From Ruminococcus sp. (GTDB lineage Bacteria; Bacillota; Clostridia; Oscillospirales; Ruminococcaceae): a stretch of 64,000 nucleotides of DNA. A program made the position numbers and the translations under genes. Numbering within the stretch: position 1 is the stretch's first letter; each line of letters begins with the position of its first letter. The notes beneath the pieces are model-generated. The model saw nothing but the letters and a program-made list of their open reading frames with translations. It ran no database searches and was not told the origin of the DNA. Location of the stretch: contig JAFUTU010000023.1 of assembly GCA_017484095.1 (NCBI GenBank), positions 1-64,000 of the forward strand, in the 5' to 3' direction. This document shows, one piece after another, positions 53,104 through 63,488 of this stretch.

Positions 53104-53439
53104 ATGGAAGCAAAGGCAATTCTGAGAACTGCTCGTATTGCTCCCCGTAAGGTGCAGATCGTTCTGGACCTTATCAGAGGAAAGGATTACGAAGTCGCAA
53201 CGGCTATCGTAAAGAATACGCCAAAGGCTGCAAGTGAATATCTTGAGAAGCTTCTGAAGTCCGCTGCTGCAAACGCTGAGAACAATCATAACATGGATAA
53301 GAACAATCTCTATGTTTCTGAGTGTTATGTTTGCCCGGGACCGATAATGAAGAGGATCAGACCAAGAGCACAGGGCAGAGCCTACAGGATCTTCAAGAGG
53401 ACATCGCATATCACCGTTGTTCTCAAGGAAAAGGAATAA
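53104..53439 (+). CDS. rplV: Ribosomal protein uL22
   Basis: 111 aa. uL22 extends into the exit tunnel and is a site of macrolide resistance mutations. [23 protein letters not shown] at the start and the [17 protein letters not shown] loop are typical. The ATG at 53104 is preferred over the GTG immediately before it; AAGGAGG lies 7 to 10 bases upstream. Confidence 0.96.
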   Translation: MEAKAILRTARIAPRKVQIVLDLIRGKDYEVATAIVKNTPKAASEYLEKLLKSAAANAENNHNMDKNNLYVSECYVCPGPIMKRIRPRAQGRAYRIFKRTSHITVVLKEKE

Positions 53440-53458
53440 CTGAAAGAGGAGGTAAATC

Positions 53459-54268
53459 ATGGGACAGAAAGTAAATCCGCACGGACTTCGCGTCGGTGTG
53501 ATAAAGAATTGGGATTCCCGCTGGTTTGCAGATAAGGGCACTTTCGGTGATACGCTTGTTGAGGATTATAACATTCGTAAGTTTATTATGAAGGATCTTA
53601 ACAGAAGATCCAAGAATCCTTCGGATAAGTGCGTTTACGCAGGTGTTCCCAAGGTAGAGATCGAGAGATTCACAGGCAAGGACGGAGCTGAGAAGGTAAG
53701 ACTTCATATCCACTGCGCTAAGCCCGGTATCGTTATCGGCAGAGGCGGAGCAGAGATCGACAAGCTGCGTGCAAGCCTTGAAAAGATGATAGGAAAGAGC
53801 GTTGCTATCAATATCGTCGAGGTGAGACAGCCCGACCTTAACGCACAGCTCGTTGCTGAGAAGATAGCGCATGACCTCGAGGACAGGATCTCGTTCAGAA
53901 GAGCGATGAAGCAGTCCATCGGCAGAGCTATGAAGCTCGGCGCAAAGGGCATCAAGACAAGAGTTTCAGGAAGACTTGCAGGTGCCGAGATAGCAAGAGC
54001 AGAGACCTATCATGAGGGTACTATCCCGCTGCAGACGATCAGAGCCGATATCGACTACGGCTTCGCTGAGGCAAACACCACTTACGGTAAGCTCGGCGTA
54101 AAGGTATGGATCTACAGAGGCGAGGTCCTCAAGGGTGAGGTAGCTGCCTCCGATAAGAGAGACACAGCCGATAAGAAGAGAAGGCCCCGCAGAGATGACA
54201 AGAGCAAGGACAATCGCAGGGCATACAATAAGGCTCGTGATATGAAAAGAGAAGGAGGTAACGATTAA
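53459..54268 (+). CDS. rpsC: Ribosomal protein uS3 with a basic C-terminal extension
   Basis: 269 aa, about 50 residues longer than most bacterial uS3 proteins. uS3 forms part of the mRNA entry helicase. The [12 protein letters not shown] start, the KH-domain motif [15 protein letters not shown] and the late [25 protein letters not shown] are conserved. The extension (about 223-269) is highly charged, rich in Lys, Arg and Asp. Its stop overlaps the rplP ATG by one base. Confidence 0.97.
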   Translation: MGQKVNPHGLRVGVIKNWDSRWFADKGTFGDTLVEDYNIRKFIMKDLNRRSKNPSDKCVYAGVPKVEIERFTGKDGAEKVRLHIHCAKPGIVIGRGGAEIDKLRASLEKMIGKSVAINIVEVRQPDLNAQLVAEKIAHDLEDRISFRRAMKQSIGRAMKLGAKGIKTRVSGRLAGAEIARAETYHEGTIPLQTIRADIDYGFAEANTTYGKLGVKVWIYRGEVLKGEVAASDKRDTADKKRRPRRDDKSKDNRRAYNKARDMKREGGND

Positions 54269-54699
54269 TGCTGCTTCCAAAGAGAGTTAAGTTCAGAAAA
54301 CAGCACCGCGGCAGAATGACCGGTAAGGCGCTGAGAGGAAATAAAGTATCCTACGGTGAGTTCGGACTTCAGTCCCTCGAGCCTGCATGGATCTCCTCAA
54401 ACCAGATCGAGGCTGCCCGTATCGCAATGACAAGATACATCAAGCGTGGCGGTCAGGTTTGGATAAAGATATTCCCCGATAAGCCGGCAACAAGAAAGCC
54501 CCTCGGAACCCGAATGGGTAAAGGTAAGGGCGCACCCGAGTACTGGGTAGCTGTTGTTAAGCCGGGCAGAGTAATGTTCGAGATCGCGGGAGTAAGCGAA
54601 GAAACAGCAAGAGAGGCTATGAGACTTGCAAGTCACAAGCTTCCTGTAAAATGTAAGTTTATCAAGAAAGAAACTCAAGAAACGGGTGGTGAGCAATAA
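54268..54699 (+). CDS. rplP: Ribosomal protein uL16
   Basis: 143 aa. uL16 helps position A-site tRNA. The start [16 protein letters not shown] and the [19 protein letters not shown] loop are diagnostic. It begins within the rpsC stop (TAATG) with AAGGAGG upstream and ends the same way at rpmC. Confidence 0.97.
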   Translation: MLLPKRVKFRKQHRGRMTGKALRGNKVSYGEFGLQSLEPAWISSNQIEAARIAMTRYIKRGGQVWIKIFPDKPATRKPLGTRMGKGKGAPEYWVAVVKPGRVMFEIAGVSEETAREAMRLASHKLPVKCKFIKKETQETGGEQ

Positions 54700-54896
54700 T
54701 GAAGGCTAGTGAGATCAGAGATATGACGGCAGACGAGCTCAACTCTAAGCTCGATGAGCTCAAGCAGGAGCTTTTTAACCTTCGTTTTCAGCACGCTGTA
54801 AACCAGCTCGAGAATCCTAAGAGACTCCAGGCTGTTAAAAGGGATATTGCTCGTGTAAAGACATTCATTCGTAAGCAAGAGTCCAACGTTCAGTAA
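54699..54896 (+). CDS. rpmC: Ribosomal protein uL29
   Basis: 65 aa. A small helical hairpin protein at the tunnel exit. [17 protein letters not shown] and [19 protein letters not shown] are typical. Its ATG shares the last A of the rplP stop codon. Confidence 0.95.
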   Translation: MKASEIRDMTADELNSKLDELKQELFNLRFQHAVNQLENPKRLQAVKRDIARVKTFIRKQESNVQ

Positions 54897-54916
54897 CTGC
54901 GGAAGGAGGATCCACT

Positions 54917-55177
54917 GTGAGCGAAGAAAGAAATCTGAGAAAGACAAGAGTCGGAGTTGTAGTTTCCGATAAAATGGACAAGACTATCGTCGTTGCTATC
55001 AAGGACAACGTACAGCACCCTCTTTACAAGAAGATCATCAAGAGAACCGTAAAGCTCAAGGCGCATGACGAGGAGAACACCGCTAACATCGGCGATAAGG
55101 TAGAGGTTATGGAAACAAGACCTCTCTCCAAGGATAAGAGATGGCGTCTTGTAAAGATTCTCGAGAAGGCTAAGTAA
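54917..55177 (+). CDS. rpsQ: Ribosomal protein uS17
   Basis: 86 aa. A primary rRNA-binding protein with an OB fold. [21 protein letters not shown] near the start and the late [14 protein letters not shown] are diagnostic. It starts with GTG at 54917, 7 bases after AAGGAGG. Confidence 0.96.
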   Translation: MSEERNLRKTRVGVVVSDKMDKTIVVAIKDNVQHPLYKKIIKRTVKLKAHDEENTANIGDKVEVMETRPLSKDKRWRLVKILEKAK

Positions 55178-55234
55178 GAATTACGGCTCTGCGGCAAAGG
55201 CCGCAGGCATCTACTACGAAAGGAGGAACGCACT

Positions 55235-55603
55235 GTGATACAGATGCAGACTTATCTCAAGGTTGCAGATAACTCCGGCGCAAAGGAGCTTATGTGCATC
55301 AGAGTACTCGGCGGAACACGCAGAAAGTATGCAAATATCGGTGACGTTGTAGTTTGCTCGGTTAAAAAGGCAACACCGGGCGGAGTTGTTAAAAAGGGCG
55401 ACGTTGTTAAAGCAGTAATCGTTCGTTCGGCAAAGGGTCTTCGTCGTGCAGACGGAACATATATCCGTTTCGACGAGAACGCTGCTGTAATAATAAGAGA
55501 AGACAAGAACCCCAGAGGAACCCGTATTTTCGGGCCTGTGGCTAAGGAGCTTCGTGAGAAGGACTATTTGAAGATCCTCTCTCTCGCTCCCGAAGTACTT
55601 TGA
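55235..55603 (+). CDS. rplN: Ribosomal protein uL14
   Basis: 122 aa. An intersubunit-bridge protein. [21 protein letters not shown] at the start and the [14 protein letters not shown] ending are typical. It starts with GTG at 55235 after AAAGGAGGAA. The 57-bp gap before it carries a CTGCGG/CCGCAG hairpin. Confidence 0.97.
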   Translation: MIQMQTYLKVADNSGAKELMCIRVLGGTRRKYANIGDVVVCSVKKATPGGVVKKGDVVKAVIVRSAKGLRRADGTYIRFDENAAVIIREDKNPRGTRIFGPVAKELREKDYLKILSLAPEVL

Positions 55604-55621
55604 TCGGAGGTGTCGTGAATA

Positions 55622-55945
55622 ATGAATAAGGTACACGTAAAAACAGGCGACACCGTCGTTATCCTCTCGGGTAAGGACAAGGGCAAGCAGGGTAAGGTGC
55701 TTGAGGTTTCCCCTAAGGAGGGAAAGGTGATAGTTGAGGGTCTCAACATCGCAACAAAGCACGTAAAGCCCAGAAGACAGGGCGAACAGGGCGGCATCGT
55801 GAGCGCAGAGGCAGCTCTCTATGCAAGCAAGGTGCAGCTCGTGTGCCCTAAGTGCGGCAAGTCAACAAGGATCGCTCATAAGTTCCTTGAGGACGGCACA
55901 AAGGTCAGGGTCTGCAAGAATGCAGACTGCGGCGAAGAATTTTAA
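55622..55945 (+). CDS. rplX: Ribosomal protein uL24
   Basis: 107 aa. An assembly initiator with an N-terminal KOW motif ([21 protein letters not shown]). Its C-terminal part carries two Cys pairs (CPKC and a later CKNADC), so it may bind zinc, a variant seen in many Firmicutes. Start choice: ATG at 55622 after GGAGG and a near in-frame spacing. Confidence 0.96.
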   Translation: MNKVHVKTGDTVVILSGKDKGKQGKVLEVSPKEGKVIVEGLNIATKHVKPRRQGEQGGIVSAEAALYASKVQLVCPKCGKSTRIAHKFLEDGTKVRVCKNADCGEEF

Positions 55946-55961
55946 TTAGGAGGATTTTACG

Positions 55962-56504
55962 ATGGCTAGACTTAAAGAATATTATGTTAGCGACGTAGCT
56001 CCTGCTATGATGAAGAAATTCCAGTACGCTAATGTAATGCAGATACCTAAGCTTGATAAGGTAGTTATCAACGTAGGCTGCGGCGCAGATAAGGATAACA
56101 AAAAGGTTATCGACACAATAATGTCCGAGCTGGCTGCAATCACAGGCCAGAAGCCGATAGTTTGCAAGGCTAAGAAGTCAGTCGCAAACTTCAAGCTCCG
56201 TGACGGACAGATCATCGGCGTGAAGGTAACACTCAGAGCCGAGAAGATGTATGAGTTCGTTGACAGACTGTTCAACGTTGCATTCCCGAGAGTAAGAGAC
56301 TTCAGAGGTATCAACCCCAACTCCTTCGACGGCAGAGGAAATTATTCCACAGGCCTTAAGGAGCAGCTGATCTTCCCTGAGATCGAATACGATAAGATCG
56401 ATAAGATCCGCGGAATGGACATCAACTTCATCACTACCGCAAATACAGACGAAGAGGCAAAAGAGCTGCTCTCCCTTATGGGCGCACCTTTTGCTGACAG
56501 ATAA
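55962..56504 (+). CDS. rplE: Ribosomal protein uL5
   Basis: 180 aa. uL5 contacts 5S rRNA and the P-site t[19 protein letters not shown] and the LTGQKP-equivalent [22 protein letters not shown] are conserved, as is the [20 protein letters not shown] region. AGGAGG precedes the ATG. Confidence 0.97.
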   Translation: MARLKEYYVSDVAPAMMKKFQYANVMQIPKLDKVVINVGCGADKDNKKVIDTIMSELAAITGQKPIVCKAKKSVANFKLRDGQIIGVKVTLRAEKMYEFVDRLFNVAFPRVRDFRGINPNSFDGRGNYSTGLKEQLIFPEIEYDKIDKIRGMDINFITTANTDEEAKELLSLMGAPFADR

Positions 56505-56521
56505 GCTAAGGAGGAAAAGTA

Positions 56522-56707
56522 ATGGCAAAGAAGTCTATGATAAATAAGCAGCAGGCTAAGCCTAAGTATTCCACCCGCGCTTACAACAGATGCAAGATAT
56601 GCGGCAGACCGCACGCATATCTCAGAAAGTTCGGCGTTTGCCGTATCTGCTTCAGAGAGCTTGCTCATGAGGGCAAGATCCCCGGAGTAAAGAAGGCTAG
56701 CTGGTAA
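56522..56707 (+). CDS. rpsZ: Ribosomal protein uS14, zinc type
   Basis: 61 aa, the short form. Two Cys pairs, CKIC (about residues 24-27) and CRIC (about 40-43), bind zinc, unlike the long zinc-free form used by some bacteria under zinc limitation. AAGGAGG precedes the ATG by 7 bases. Confidence 0.97.
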   Translation: MAKKSMINKQQAKPKYSTRAYNRCKICGRPHAYLRKFGVCRICFRELAHEGKIPGVKKASW

Positions 56708-56725
56708 GAAGGAGGTTGACACAGC

Positions 56726-57124
56726 ATGCAAATTACTGATACAATCGCGGACCTGCTGACAAGAATTCGTAACGCAAGCTCTGCAAAGCACGCAACGGTT
56801 GACGTTCCTGCATCGAATATGAAGAAGTCTATCACTCAGATACTTGTAGATGAGGGCTACGTTAAAGACTTCAAGATCATTGAAGACGGTAAGCAGGGTA
56901 TTATAAGAATTACTCTAAAATATGACGAGAACAGAAATCCTGTTATCACAGGTCTTAGAAGAGTTTCTAAGCCCGGACTCAGGATCTACGCAAGCTGCGA
57001 GGATATGCCCAAGGTAATAAAGGGACTCGGTATCGCTATCGTTTCCACTTCAAAGGGCGTAATCACCGACAAGAAGGCTCGTGAGCTCCACGTAGGCGGC
57101 GAGGTTCTCGCATTCATCTGGTAA
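56726..57124 (+). CDS. rpsH: Ribosomal protein uS8
   Basis: 132 aa. uS8 binds the central domain of 16S rRNA and in E. coli represses the spc operon. [14 protein letters not shown] at the start and the [13 protein letters not shown] motif near the C-terminus are diagnostic. AAGGAGG precedes the ATG. Confidence 0.97.
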   Translation: MQITDTIADLLTRIRNASSAKHATVDVPASNMKKSITQILVDEGYVKDFKIIEDGKQGIIRITLKYDENRNPVITGLRRVSKPGLRIYASCEDMPKVIKGLGIAIVSTSKGVITDKKARELHVGGEVLAFIW

Positions 57125-57138
57125 GGAGGACTGAAAGT

Positions 57139-57690
57139 ATGTCAAGAATAGGCAATAAAGCTATTAGTGTTCCTGCAGGTGTAGAGGTAACCGTTGCTGA
57201 GGGCAACGTTGTTACGGTAAAGGGTCCAAAGGGAACGCTTACAAAGCAGTTCAATAAGGATATGATAATCAAGAGTGAGCCCGGTGTGATCACAGTTGAG
57301 CGTCCCTCCGAGGATAAGCTCCACAAGTCTCTCCACGGACTTACAAGAACTCTCATCAATAATATGGTCGAGGGTGTAACAAACGGATTTTCAAAGAAGC
57401 TCGAGATCGTCGGCGTAGGATACAGGGCTCAGAAGCAGGGCAAGGAGCTCGTTATGAACCTTGGCTTCTCGCATCAGGTAAAGGTCGCAGAGACCGACAC
57501 TATCAAGATCGACGTTCCCGATGCAAACCACATAGTGATCTCAGGCTGTGATAAGCAGGAGGTAGGTCAGTTCGCTTGTGAGATCCGTGAAAAACGTCCC
57601 CCCGAGCCTTACAAGGGTAAGGGTATTCGCTATGAGGGCGAGTACGTTATCCGCAAGGAAGGTAAAGCGGGTAAGGGCGCTAAGAAGTAA
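57139..57690 (+). CDS. rplF: Ribosomal protein uL6
   Basis: 183 aa. A two-domain protein near the factor-binding site. [16 protein letters not shown] opens it, and the C-terminal [18 protein letters not shown] is conserved. AAGGAGG lies 9 bases before the ATG. Confidence 0.97.
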   Translation: MSRIGNKAISVPAGVEVTVAEGNVVTVKGPKGTLTKQFNKDMIIKSEPGVITVERPSEDKLHKSLHGLTRTLINNMVEGVTNGFSKKLEIVGVGYRAQKQGKELVMNLGFSHQVKVAETDTIKIDVPDANHIVISGCDKQEVGQFACEIREKRPPEPYKGKGIRYEGEYVIRKEGKAGKGAKK

Positions 57691-57708
57691 TAAAAGGAGA
57701 GAATTACT

Positions 57709-58068
57709 ATGGTTAAAAAGCTTGACAGAGCTAAAGCAAGAGCTAAAAGACACCAGAGAGTGCGTAACAAGATCAACGGCACGGCTGATTGTCCCCGCCT
57801 CAACGTATTCCGCTCCTCAAAGCATATTTATGCACAGATCATCGATGATGTTAAGGGCGTAACACTTTGCAGCGCTTCCTCAATGTCGAAAGACTTTGAC
57901 GGAAACGGCGGCAATAAAGAGGGCGCTCGCAAGGTCGGCGAAATGATCGCTGCTGCGGCTAAGGCAAAGGGTATCGAAAATGTTGTATTCGACAGAGGCG
58001 GTTACCTTTATCACGGCCGTGTACAGGAGTTAGCAGACGGAGCCCGTGAAGGCGGACTCAAGTTCTAA
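57709..58068 (+). CDS. rplR: Ribosomal protein uL18
   Basis: 119 aa. A 5S rRNA-binding protein. [18 protein letters not shown] and the C-terminal [23 protein letters not shown] are typical. AAAGGAGAG precedes the ATG. Confidence 0.97.
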   Translation: MVKKLDRAKARAKRHQRVRNKINGTADCPRLNVFRSSKHIYAQIIDDVKGVTLCSASSMSKDFDGNGGNKEGARKVGEMIAAAAKAKGIENVVFDRGGYLYHGRVQELADGAREGGLKF

Positions 58069-58083
58069 AGAGGAGGGAAAACT

Positions 58084-58584
58084 TTGGCTTTAATAGACGC
58101 TTCAAATATGGAACTCGAAGAAAAGGTTGTCGCAATAAACAGAGTATCAAAGACTGTTAAGGGCGGCCGTATAATGAAGTTCTCGGCTCTCGTTGTTGTC
58201 GGCGACGGCAACGGCATCGTAGGCTTCGGCATCGGAAAGAGCGGAGAGGTTCCCGATGCGATCAGAAAGGCTATCCAGGACGCTAAGAAGAACCTTATCA
58301 GGATCTCCCTCAAGGGAACAACTATCCCTCACGAGATCGTAGGTAAGTTCGGCGCAGGCGAGGTCCTCATGAGACCTGCTGCACCCGGTACAGGAGTTAT
58401 CGCGGGCGGTCCTGTCAGAGCAGTCGTTGAGATCGCAGGCATCAAGGATATCAGAACGAAGTCACTTCGCTCGAACAATCCTTACAACGTCGTAAGAGCG
58501 ACCGTAAACGGCCTCTCCAGAGTTAGATCCGCAGAAACTGTGGCTGCTCTCAGAGGAAAGACCGTAAAAGAAATGTTAGGTTAA
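58084..58584 (+). CDS. rpsE: Ribosomal protein uS5
   Basis: 166 aa. uS5 helps accuracy and mRNA unwinding. [23 protein letters not shown] and [22 protein letters not shown] are landmarks. It starts with TTG at 58084 after GAGGAGGG; no ATG is near enough to replace it. Confidence 0.96.
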   Translation: MALIDASNMELEEKVVAINRVSKTVKGGRIMKFSALVVVGDGNGIVGFGIGKSGEVPDAIRKAIQDAKKNLIRISLKGTTIPHEIVGKFGAGEVLMRPAAPGTGVIAGGPVRAVVEIAGIKDIRTKSLRSNNPYNVVRATVNGLSRVRSAETVAALRGKTVKEMLG

Positions 58585-58597
58585 GGAGGAAAGGCAA

Positions 58598-58774
58598 ATG
58601 GCATTGAATATCGAACTGGTCAAGAGCCTTAACGGCAGAAGCGACAAGCAGATCGCAACTGCAAATTCTCTTGGCCTCAGAAAGATCGGGGATAAGACCA
58701 GCCAGCCTGATAATCCTCAGACAAAGGGAAAGATAAAGGTCATCTCCCATCTTGTAAAAGTGACCGAAGCTTAA
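58598..58774 (+). CDS. rpmD: Ribosomal protein uL30
   Basis: 58 aa. The start LNIELVKSLNGRSDKQIATANSL and the later SLGLRKIGD equivalent (LGLRKIGDKTSQPDNPQTKGKI, split here only as description) match uL30. AAGGAGGAAAGG precedes the ATG at 58598. It sits between rpsE and rplO, its standard place. Confidence 0.95.
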   Translation: MALNIELVKSLNGRSDKQIATANSLGLRKIGDKTSQPDNPQTKGKIKVISHLVKVTEA

Positions 58775-58793
58775 TAAGGAGGTGCGATCTTAA

Positions 58794-59234
58794 ATGAAAC
58801 TGCACGAATTATCACCTGCTCCGGGCGCAGTCAAAGACGTTAAGCGCAAGGGCAGAGGCCACGGTTCTGGAAACGGTAAGACCGCAGGCAAGGGACATAA
58901 GGGTCAGAAGGCTCGTTCCGGCGGCGGAGTAAGACCGGGCTTCGAGGGCGGACAGACAGCTCTCGCAAGAAGAACTCCTAAGCGTGGATTCAATAACATT
59001 TTTGCGACAAAGTACGCAACAGTTAACGTTTCGGATCTCGAAAAGTTCGTTGACGGAACAGTCGTTGATACAGAGCTTCTAAAGGCTTCAGGTATCATCA
59101 AGAAGGAGCTTGACGGCGTCAAGATCCTCGGAAACGGAGAATTGACAAAGAACCTTACCGTTAAGGCTGCTAAGTTCTCTGCAGCTGCAAAGGAAAAAAT
59201 CGAAAAGGCAGGCGGGAAGGCTGAGGTGATGTAA
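58794..59234 (+). CDS. rplO: Ribosomal protein uL15
   Basis: 146 aa. An internal large-subunit protein. The Gly-rich N-terminus ([19 protein letters not shown]) and [18 protein letters not shown] are conserved. AAGGAGGTG precedes the ATG. The secY GTG follows 2 bp after its stop. Confidence 0.97.
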   Translation: MKLHELSPAPGAVKDVKRKGRGHGSGNGKTAGKGHKGQKARSGGGVRPGFEGGQTALARRTPKRGFNNIFATKYATVNVSDLEKFVDGTVVDTELLKASGIIKKELDGVKILGNGELTKNLTVKAAKFSAAAKEKIEKAGGKAEVM

Positions 59235-59236
59235 TT

Positions 59237-60547
59237 GTGATAGAGACATTTCGTAATGCCTGGAAAGTTCCGGAATTAAGAAAAAAACTTCTCTTTACTT
59301 TTTTCATCATCGTAATCTATAGGATCGGCGGTACGGTACCTGTACCGTTCCTCGATTCGGAAGCGCTGACAGCATGGTTCGAGCAGAGCAACTCTTCGGG
59401 TGACTTTTTCAGCTACCTGAACGTTCTTTCGGGAGGTAACTTCGCGAAGGCTACGCTGCTTGCTCTGTCGGTATCACCGTACATCAACGCGCAGATCATT
59501 ATCCAGCTTCTTACCTATGCGCTCCCTCCTCTGGAAAGACTCCAGAAGGAAGGCCCCGAGGGAAGAAAGAAGCTCGACAAGATCACAAAGTACGCAGCTC
59601 TTGCAATATCGCTGTTCCAGGGCTGGGCTTACTACCTCACACTGAAGAAGGCAAGTGCCGTTATCTATGACGGCGTTACCCTTGGCTCTTCGTTCGATAA
59701 GATATTTGCTGAGATAGTAATCATCGCTTGCTTTACTGCGGGTGCATCGCTCACAATATGGCTCGGCGATCAGATCAACGAGAAGGGTATCGGCAACGGT
59801 ATCTCGATGCTGCTGTTTGCAGGTATCATAGCCAGAGGTCCTGCGGCTGTTATCAGCCTGTTCGATTACGCTAAGACCGGCGAGGCTAAGAACATCATTC
59901 TCGTTATCGCTATAATGGTAATATTCGTTCTTATGATCGGCTTCATCATCTTTATGAATGAGGCTGAGAGAAGGATACCGATCCAGTATGCAAAGCGTAT
60001 CGTAGGAAGAAGACAGTATGGCGGACAGAGCACATACATCCCTGTGAAGATAGCTATGAGCGGCGTTATGCCTATCATCTTCGCGATGGCGTTCATGTCA
60101 CTGCCCTCAACACTGAAGATGTTCATAACCCCTAAGGACGGAAGCTTCTATTCCAAGTTCCTCAAGTGGTTTGAGTATACTTCACCGTTCTATGCTTGTC
60201 TCTATTTCGTACTGATAATCGCGTTCAACTATTTCTATGTTTCAATGCAGTATAACCCCGTTCAGATAGCTAACGACCTGAGACAGAACAACGGCGCTAT
60301 CCCCGGTATCAGACCCGGTAAGCCCACTTCTGATCATCTGAAAAAGATCTTCGGCAAGATCACCCTCGTCGGTGCGGTGTTCCTCGGTATCATAGCTATA
60401 TTCCCGATAATCTTTACCGTTATCACAGGAATGAACATCGCAATGGGCGGTACCTCGATCCTGATCGTTGTGTCCGTTGCACTTGAAACAGCAAGAACTA
60501 TGGAATCTCAGATGATGATGCGTCATCACAGAGGTTTCCTCGAATAA
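59237..60547 (+). CDS. secY: Protein translocase subunit SecY
   Basis: 436 aa with ten transmembrane helices. SecY is the channel through which proteins leave the cytoplasm. The first segment ends in RIGGTVPVP, the plug-region LNVLSGGNF follows, and the cytosolic loop AERRIPIQYAKRIVGRR and the late PGIRPGKPT are typical. It starts with GTG at 59237, with GGTGAT in the end of rplO as ribosome binding site, so it is translationally coupled. Confidence 0.97.
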   Translation: MIETFRNAWKVPELRKKLLFTFFIIVIYRIGGTVPVPFLDSEALTAWFEQSNSSGDFFSYLNVLSGGNFAKATLLALSVSPYINAQIIIQLLTYALPPLERLQKEGPEGRKKLDKITKYAALAISLFQGWAYYLTLKKASAVIYDGVTLGSSFDKIFAEIVIIACFTAGASLTIWLGDQINEKGIGNGISMLLFAGIIARGPAAVISLFDYAKTGEAKNIILVIAIMVIFVLMIGFIIFMNEAERRIPIQYAKRIVGRRQYGGQSTYIPVKIAMSGVMPIIFAMAFMSLPSTLKMFITPKDGSFYSKFLKWFEYTSPFYACLYFVLIIAFNYFYVSMQYNPVQIANDLRQNNGAIPGIRPGKPTSDHLKKIFGKITLVGAVFLGIIAIFPIIFTVITGMNIAMGGTSILIVVSVALETARTMESQMMMRHHRGFLE

Positions 60548-60578
60548 GCCGTATCGATCAACTTGAAAGGAGTTAGTT

Positions 60579-61211
60579 ATGAATATTATTCTTTTAGGCG
60601 CTCCCGGTGCGGGCAAGGGCACTCAGGCAGAGGTCATCTGCAAAGAGCTCGATATCCCCACAATTTCAACAGGCAATATGCTCAGAGCTGCTGTAAAAGC
60701 AGGCACTGAGTACGGACTTAAGGCAAAGGCTGCTATGGATGCTGGCGCACTTGTTTCCGATGACATAGTTATCGGAATACTCAAGGACAGGATCGCTGAG
60801 CCTGATGCTCAGAACGGCTTCATTCTTGACGGCTTCCCGAGGACTGTTCCTCAGGCAGAGGCTCTCGACACAATGGGAGTAAGGATCGACAAGGTCGTTG
60901 AGATCTTTGTTCCCGATGAGATGATCAAGAGAAGAGTTACAGGAAGAAGAGTTTGCCTCGACTGCGGCGCAACCTATCACATCGACTATAAGCCTTCAAA
61001 GGTTGAGGACGTTTGTGATGTTTGCGGCAAGCCGATCGTTATAAGAAAAGACGATCAGCCCGAGACAGTCATCAGCAGACTCGAGACCTACCATAAGACA
61101 ACAGCTCCGCTCAAGGACTACTATGAGAAGCAGGGCAAGCTCGTTTCCATCGACGGAACGAAAGACGTTGCAACTACCTCACAGCTCGTTCTTGAAGCAC
61201 TTAAGAACTGA
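60579..61211 (+). CDS. adk: Adenylate kinase
   Basis: 210 aa. It interconverts ATP + AMP and 2 ADP. The P-loop is GAPGAGKGT (residues 7-15), and DGFPRTVPQAEAL is the NMP-binding region. The long lid carries two Cys pairs (CLDC and CDVC), so it is the zinc-lid form found in Gram-positives. AAAGGAG precedes the ATG. Confidence 0.97.
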   Translation: MNIILLGAPGAGKGTQAEVICKELDIPTISTGNMLRAAVKAGTEYGLKAKAAMDAGALVSDDIVIGILKDRIAEPDAQNGFILDGFPRTVPQAEALDTMGVRIDKVVEIFVPDEMIKRRVTGRRVCLDCGATYHIDYKPSKVEDVCDVCGKPIVIRKDDQPETVISRLETYHKTTAPLKDYYEKQGKLVSIDGTKDVATTSQLVLEALKN

Positions 61212-61229
61212 TAGAAAGTCAGGAAGCAA

Positions 61230-61976
61230 ATGATCTGTTTAAAATCACAAAAAGAGATCGAAAAGCTGCGCAAGGCTAACAGGATCACCGCAGAGGCTAT
61301 CCTCTATGCGGGTGAGTCCTTAAAGCCCGGTATGACCACCTACGAGCTCGATAAAATAATCGAGAGATATTACGCATCTCACGGTACAAGGTCGGGCTTC
61401 AAGGGCTATGACGGCTTTCCCGGATCAGCGTGTATATCTGTGAATGATGAGGTCATCCACGGTATACCCGGTCCCAGAAAGATACAGGAGGGCGATATCG
61501 TATCTATAGATACGGGCGCGATCATCGACGGCTATTACGGAGATTCGTGCAAAACGTTCGCCTGCGGCAAAATATCAGACGACGTTCAGGCATTGCTCGA
61601 TTCCACCGAAGAGAGCCTTATGCTGGCAGTCGATATGGTAAAGCCGGGCGTCAGGATAGGTGATATAGGCGCGGCGATCCAGAAGTATAATGAGGACAGA
61701 GGCTTCTCCGTCGTAAGAGAGTTCGTCGGACACGGACTCGGCAAGGATATGCACGAGGACCCCGAAATACCGAACTTCGGTAAAGCAGGCCACGGCATAA
61801 GACTTGTCGCAGGTATGGTTATCTGCATCGAGCCTATGATAAATATGGGCACAGCAAAAATAAAGATCATGCCTGACGGCTGGACGGTAAAAACTCAGGA
61901 CGGAAAGTGGTCCGCACACTTTGAGCACGCGATCGCTGTTACAAAGGACGGCGCTGTAATTCTCAGCAGACCGTAA
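61230..61976 (+). CDS. map: Methionine aminopeptidase
   Basis: 248 aa, the type Ia size. It removes the first Met from nascent proteins. Metal-ligand motifs are SIDTGAIIDGYYGDSCKTF (two Asp), VGHGLGKDMHEDPEIPNF (His) and VICIEPM (Glu), with the final Glu in SAHFEHAIAV. AGTCAGGAAG lies before the ATG. Confidence 0.97.
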   Translation: MICLKSQKEIEKLRKANRITAEAILYAGESLKPGMTTYELDKIIERYYASHGTRSGFKGYDGFPGSACISVNDEVIHGIPGPRKIQEGDIVSIDTGAIIDGYYGDSCKTFACGKISDDVQALLDSTEESLMLAVDMVKPGVRIGDIGAAIQKYNEDRGFSVVREFVGHGLGKDMHEDPEIPNFGKAGHGIRLVAGMVICIEPMINMGTAKIKIMPDGWTVKTQDGKWSAHFEHAIAVTKDGAVILSRP

Positions 61977-61990
61977 CGGAGGACAGCATT

Positions 61991-62257
61991 GTGGATATAA
62001 AGATCGGTTCTGTGGTAAGGGCGCTGGCAGGTCGTGAAAAAGACAGATACTTCGTTGCAGTAGATGTCCACGACGGCTTTGTGTATATCGCGGACGGCAA
62101 GGAGCGAAAGCTCTCAGCCCCAAAGAAGAAAAACATAAAGCACATTTCACCTGTTAAAGCCTTCGTAAACACAGACGAACTAACAGACAAGAAGCTGAGA
62201 CAGCTGACACGTTCGTATCTGACCCAAGCGAACTGTCAGAAAGACCAACAGCCTTGA
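61991..62257 (+). CDS. KOW-domain RNA-binding protein
   Basis: 88 aa. The first ~45 residues form a KOW/eL14-like beta-barrel (GSVVRALAGREKDRYFVAVD, then GFVYIADGKERKL), and the Lys-rich second half ends with a charged helix. Such a protein often sits between map and infA in Clostridia and probably binds rRNA. It starts with GTG at 61991 after ACGGAGGAC. Its exact role is not known. Confidence 0.9.
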   Translation: MDIKIGSVVRALAGREKDRYFVAVDVHDGFVYIADGKERKLSAPKKKNIKHISPVKAFVNTDELTDKKLRQLTRSYLTQANCQKDQQP

Positions 62258-62273
62258 ATGAGGAGGTTTTTTG

Positions 62274-62492
62274 ATGTCAAAGGAAGACGTAATCGAAGTT
62301 GAAGGCACAGTCATCGAGGCCAAGCCCAATGCTACGTTCCTTGTGGAGCTTTCAAACGGGCATAAGATCCTTGCTCATATCTCGGGTAAGCTCAGAATGA
62401 ATTACATTCGTATAGTTCCCGGTGACAAGGTAAAGGTCGAGATGTCACCTTATGACTTGACAAAAGGAAGAATCACCTGGAGAGCAAAATAA
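62274..62492 (+). CDS. infA: Translation initiation factor IF-1
   Basis: 72 aa. IF-1 closes the A site during initiation. The OB-fold motifs [20 protein letters not shown] and [20 protein letters not shown] are diagnostic. The ATG at 62274 is preferred over the TTG directly before it; GAGGAGG lies upstream. Confidence 0.97.
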   Translation: MSKEDVIEVEGTVIEAKPNATFLVELSNGHKILAHISGKLRMNYIRIVPGDKVKVEMSPYDLTKGRITWRAK

Positions 62493-62563
62493 GCTCGCAA
62501 GGGTATAATCGGTCGGGGGGAACGCCCCGCGGCTATCGTTTATTAATCGAAGGAGGTATTCTA

Positions 62564-62677
62564 ATGAAAGTAAGACCTTCAGTTAAGCCTATCTGCGAAA
62601 AGTGCAAGGTGATCAAGAGAAAGGGCAAGATAATGGTTATCTGCAAGAATCCCAAGCACAAGCAGAGACAAGGCTAA
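62564..62677 (+). CDS. rpmJ: Ribosomal protein bL36, zinc type
   Basis: 37 aa. [17 protein letters not shown] is the classic start. Three Cys and a His (CEKC, then Cys and KHKQRQG) form the zinc site. AAGGAGG precedes the ATG at 62564. A GGGG/CCCC-type hairpin lies in the 71-bp gap after infA. Confidence 0.96.
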   Translation: MKVRPSVKPICEKCKVIKRKGKIMVICKNPKHKQRQG

Positions 62678-62706
62678 CAGACCAATAATGGAGGTGCAGC
62701 TAAAAG

Positions 62707-63075
62707 ATGGCTCGTATTGCTGGTATAGACCTGCCAAAGGATAAGAGAATAGAGGTTGCTCTTACTTATATCTACGGCATCGGTCAGAAGACTGCTACAA
62801 AGATACTCAAGGAAACAGGCGTTGACCCTGATACCAGAGTAAAGAATATGAACGAGGACGATGTAGCAAAGCTTCGTGAATATATTGATCACAATATTAC
62901 AGTTGAGGGTGACCTCAGAAGAAATGTGGCTCTCAATATCAAGAGACTCACAGAGATCGGTTGCTACCGCGGTCTTCGTCACCGTAAGGGTCTGCCTGTA
63001 AGAGGACAGAGAACAAAGACCAACGCAAGGACACGTAAGGGTCCTGTAAAGACGATCGCTAATAAGAAGAAGTAA
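62707..63075 (+). CDS. rpsM: Ribosomal protein uS13
   Basis: 122 aa. uS13 bridges the subunits and touches P-site t[26 protein letters not shown] and the C-terminal [24 protein letters not shown] are diagnostic. GGAGGTG precedes the ATG. Confidence 0.97.
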   Translation: MARIAGIDLPKDKRIEVALTYIYGIGQKTATKILKETGVDPDTRVKNMNEDDVAKLREYIDHNITVEGDLRRNVALNIKRLTEIGCYRGLRHRKGLPVRGQRTKTNARTRKGPVKTIANKKK

Positions 63076-63089
63076 GGAGGGTGTGAACA

Positions 63090-63488
63090 ATGGCTCAGCC
63101 TAAGAAGAAGACGACGATCCGTCGCCGCCGTGAAAGAAAGAACATTGAACAGGGACAGGTTCATATCCAGTCTACTTTCAATAACACAATCGTTACGATA
63201 ACCGATATGCAGGGCAATGCAATATCATGGGCTTCCGCAGGCGGTCTCGGATTCAGAGGCTCCAAGAAGTCAACTCCGTTCGCAGCTCAGACAGCAGCAG
63301 AAACTGCAGCAAGAGCAGCAAAGGAGCATGGTCTCAAGACTGTTGAGGTTTTCGTTAAGGGCCCCGGCGCAGGAAGAGAAGCTGCTATCAGAGCTCTTCA
63401 GTCCGAGGATCTCGAGGTAAGACTTATCAAGGACGTTACCCCGATCCCCCACAACGGTTGCCGTCCGCCTAAGAGACGTAGAGTATAA
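63090..63488 (+). CDS. rpsK: Ribosomal protein uS11
   Basis: 132 aa. A platform protein near the mRNA exit. [16 protein letters not shown] and the C-terminal [15 protein letters not shown] are diagnostic. AAGGAGG precedes the ATG. Confidence 0.97.
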   Translation: MAQPKKKTTIRRRRERKNIEQGQVHIQSTFNNTIVTITDMQGNAISWASAGGLGFRGSKKSTPFAAQTAAETAARAAKEHGLKTVEVFVKGPGAGREAAIRALQSEDLEVRLIKDVTPIPHNGCRPPKRRRV

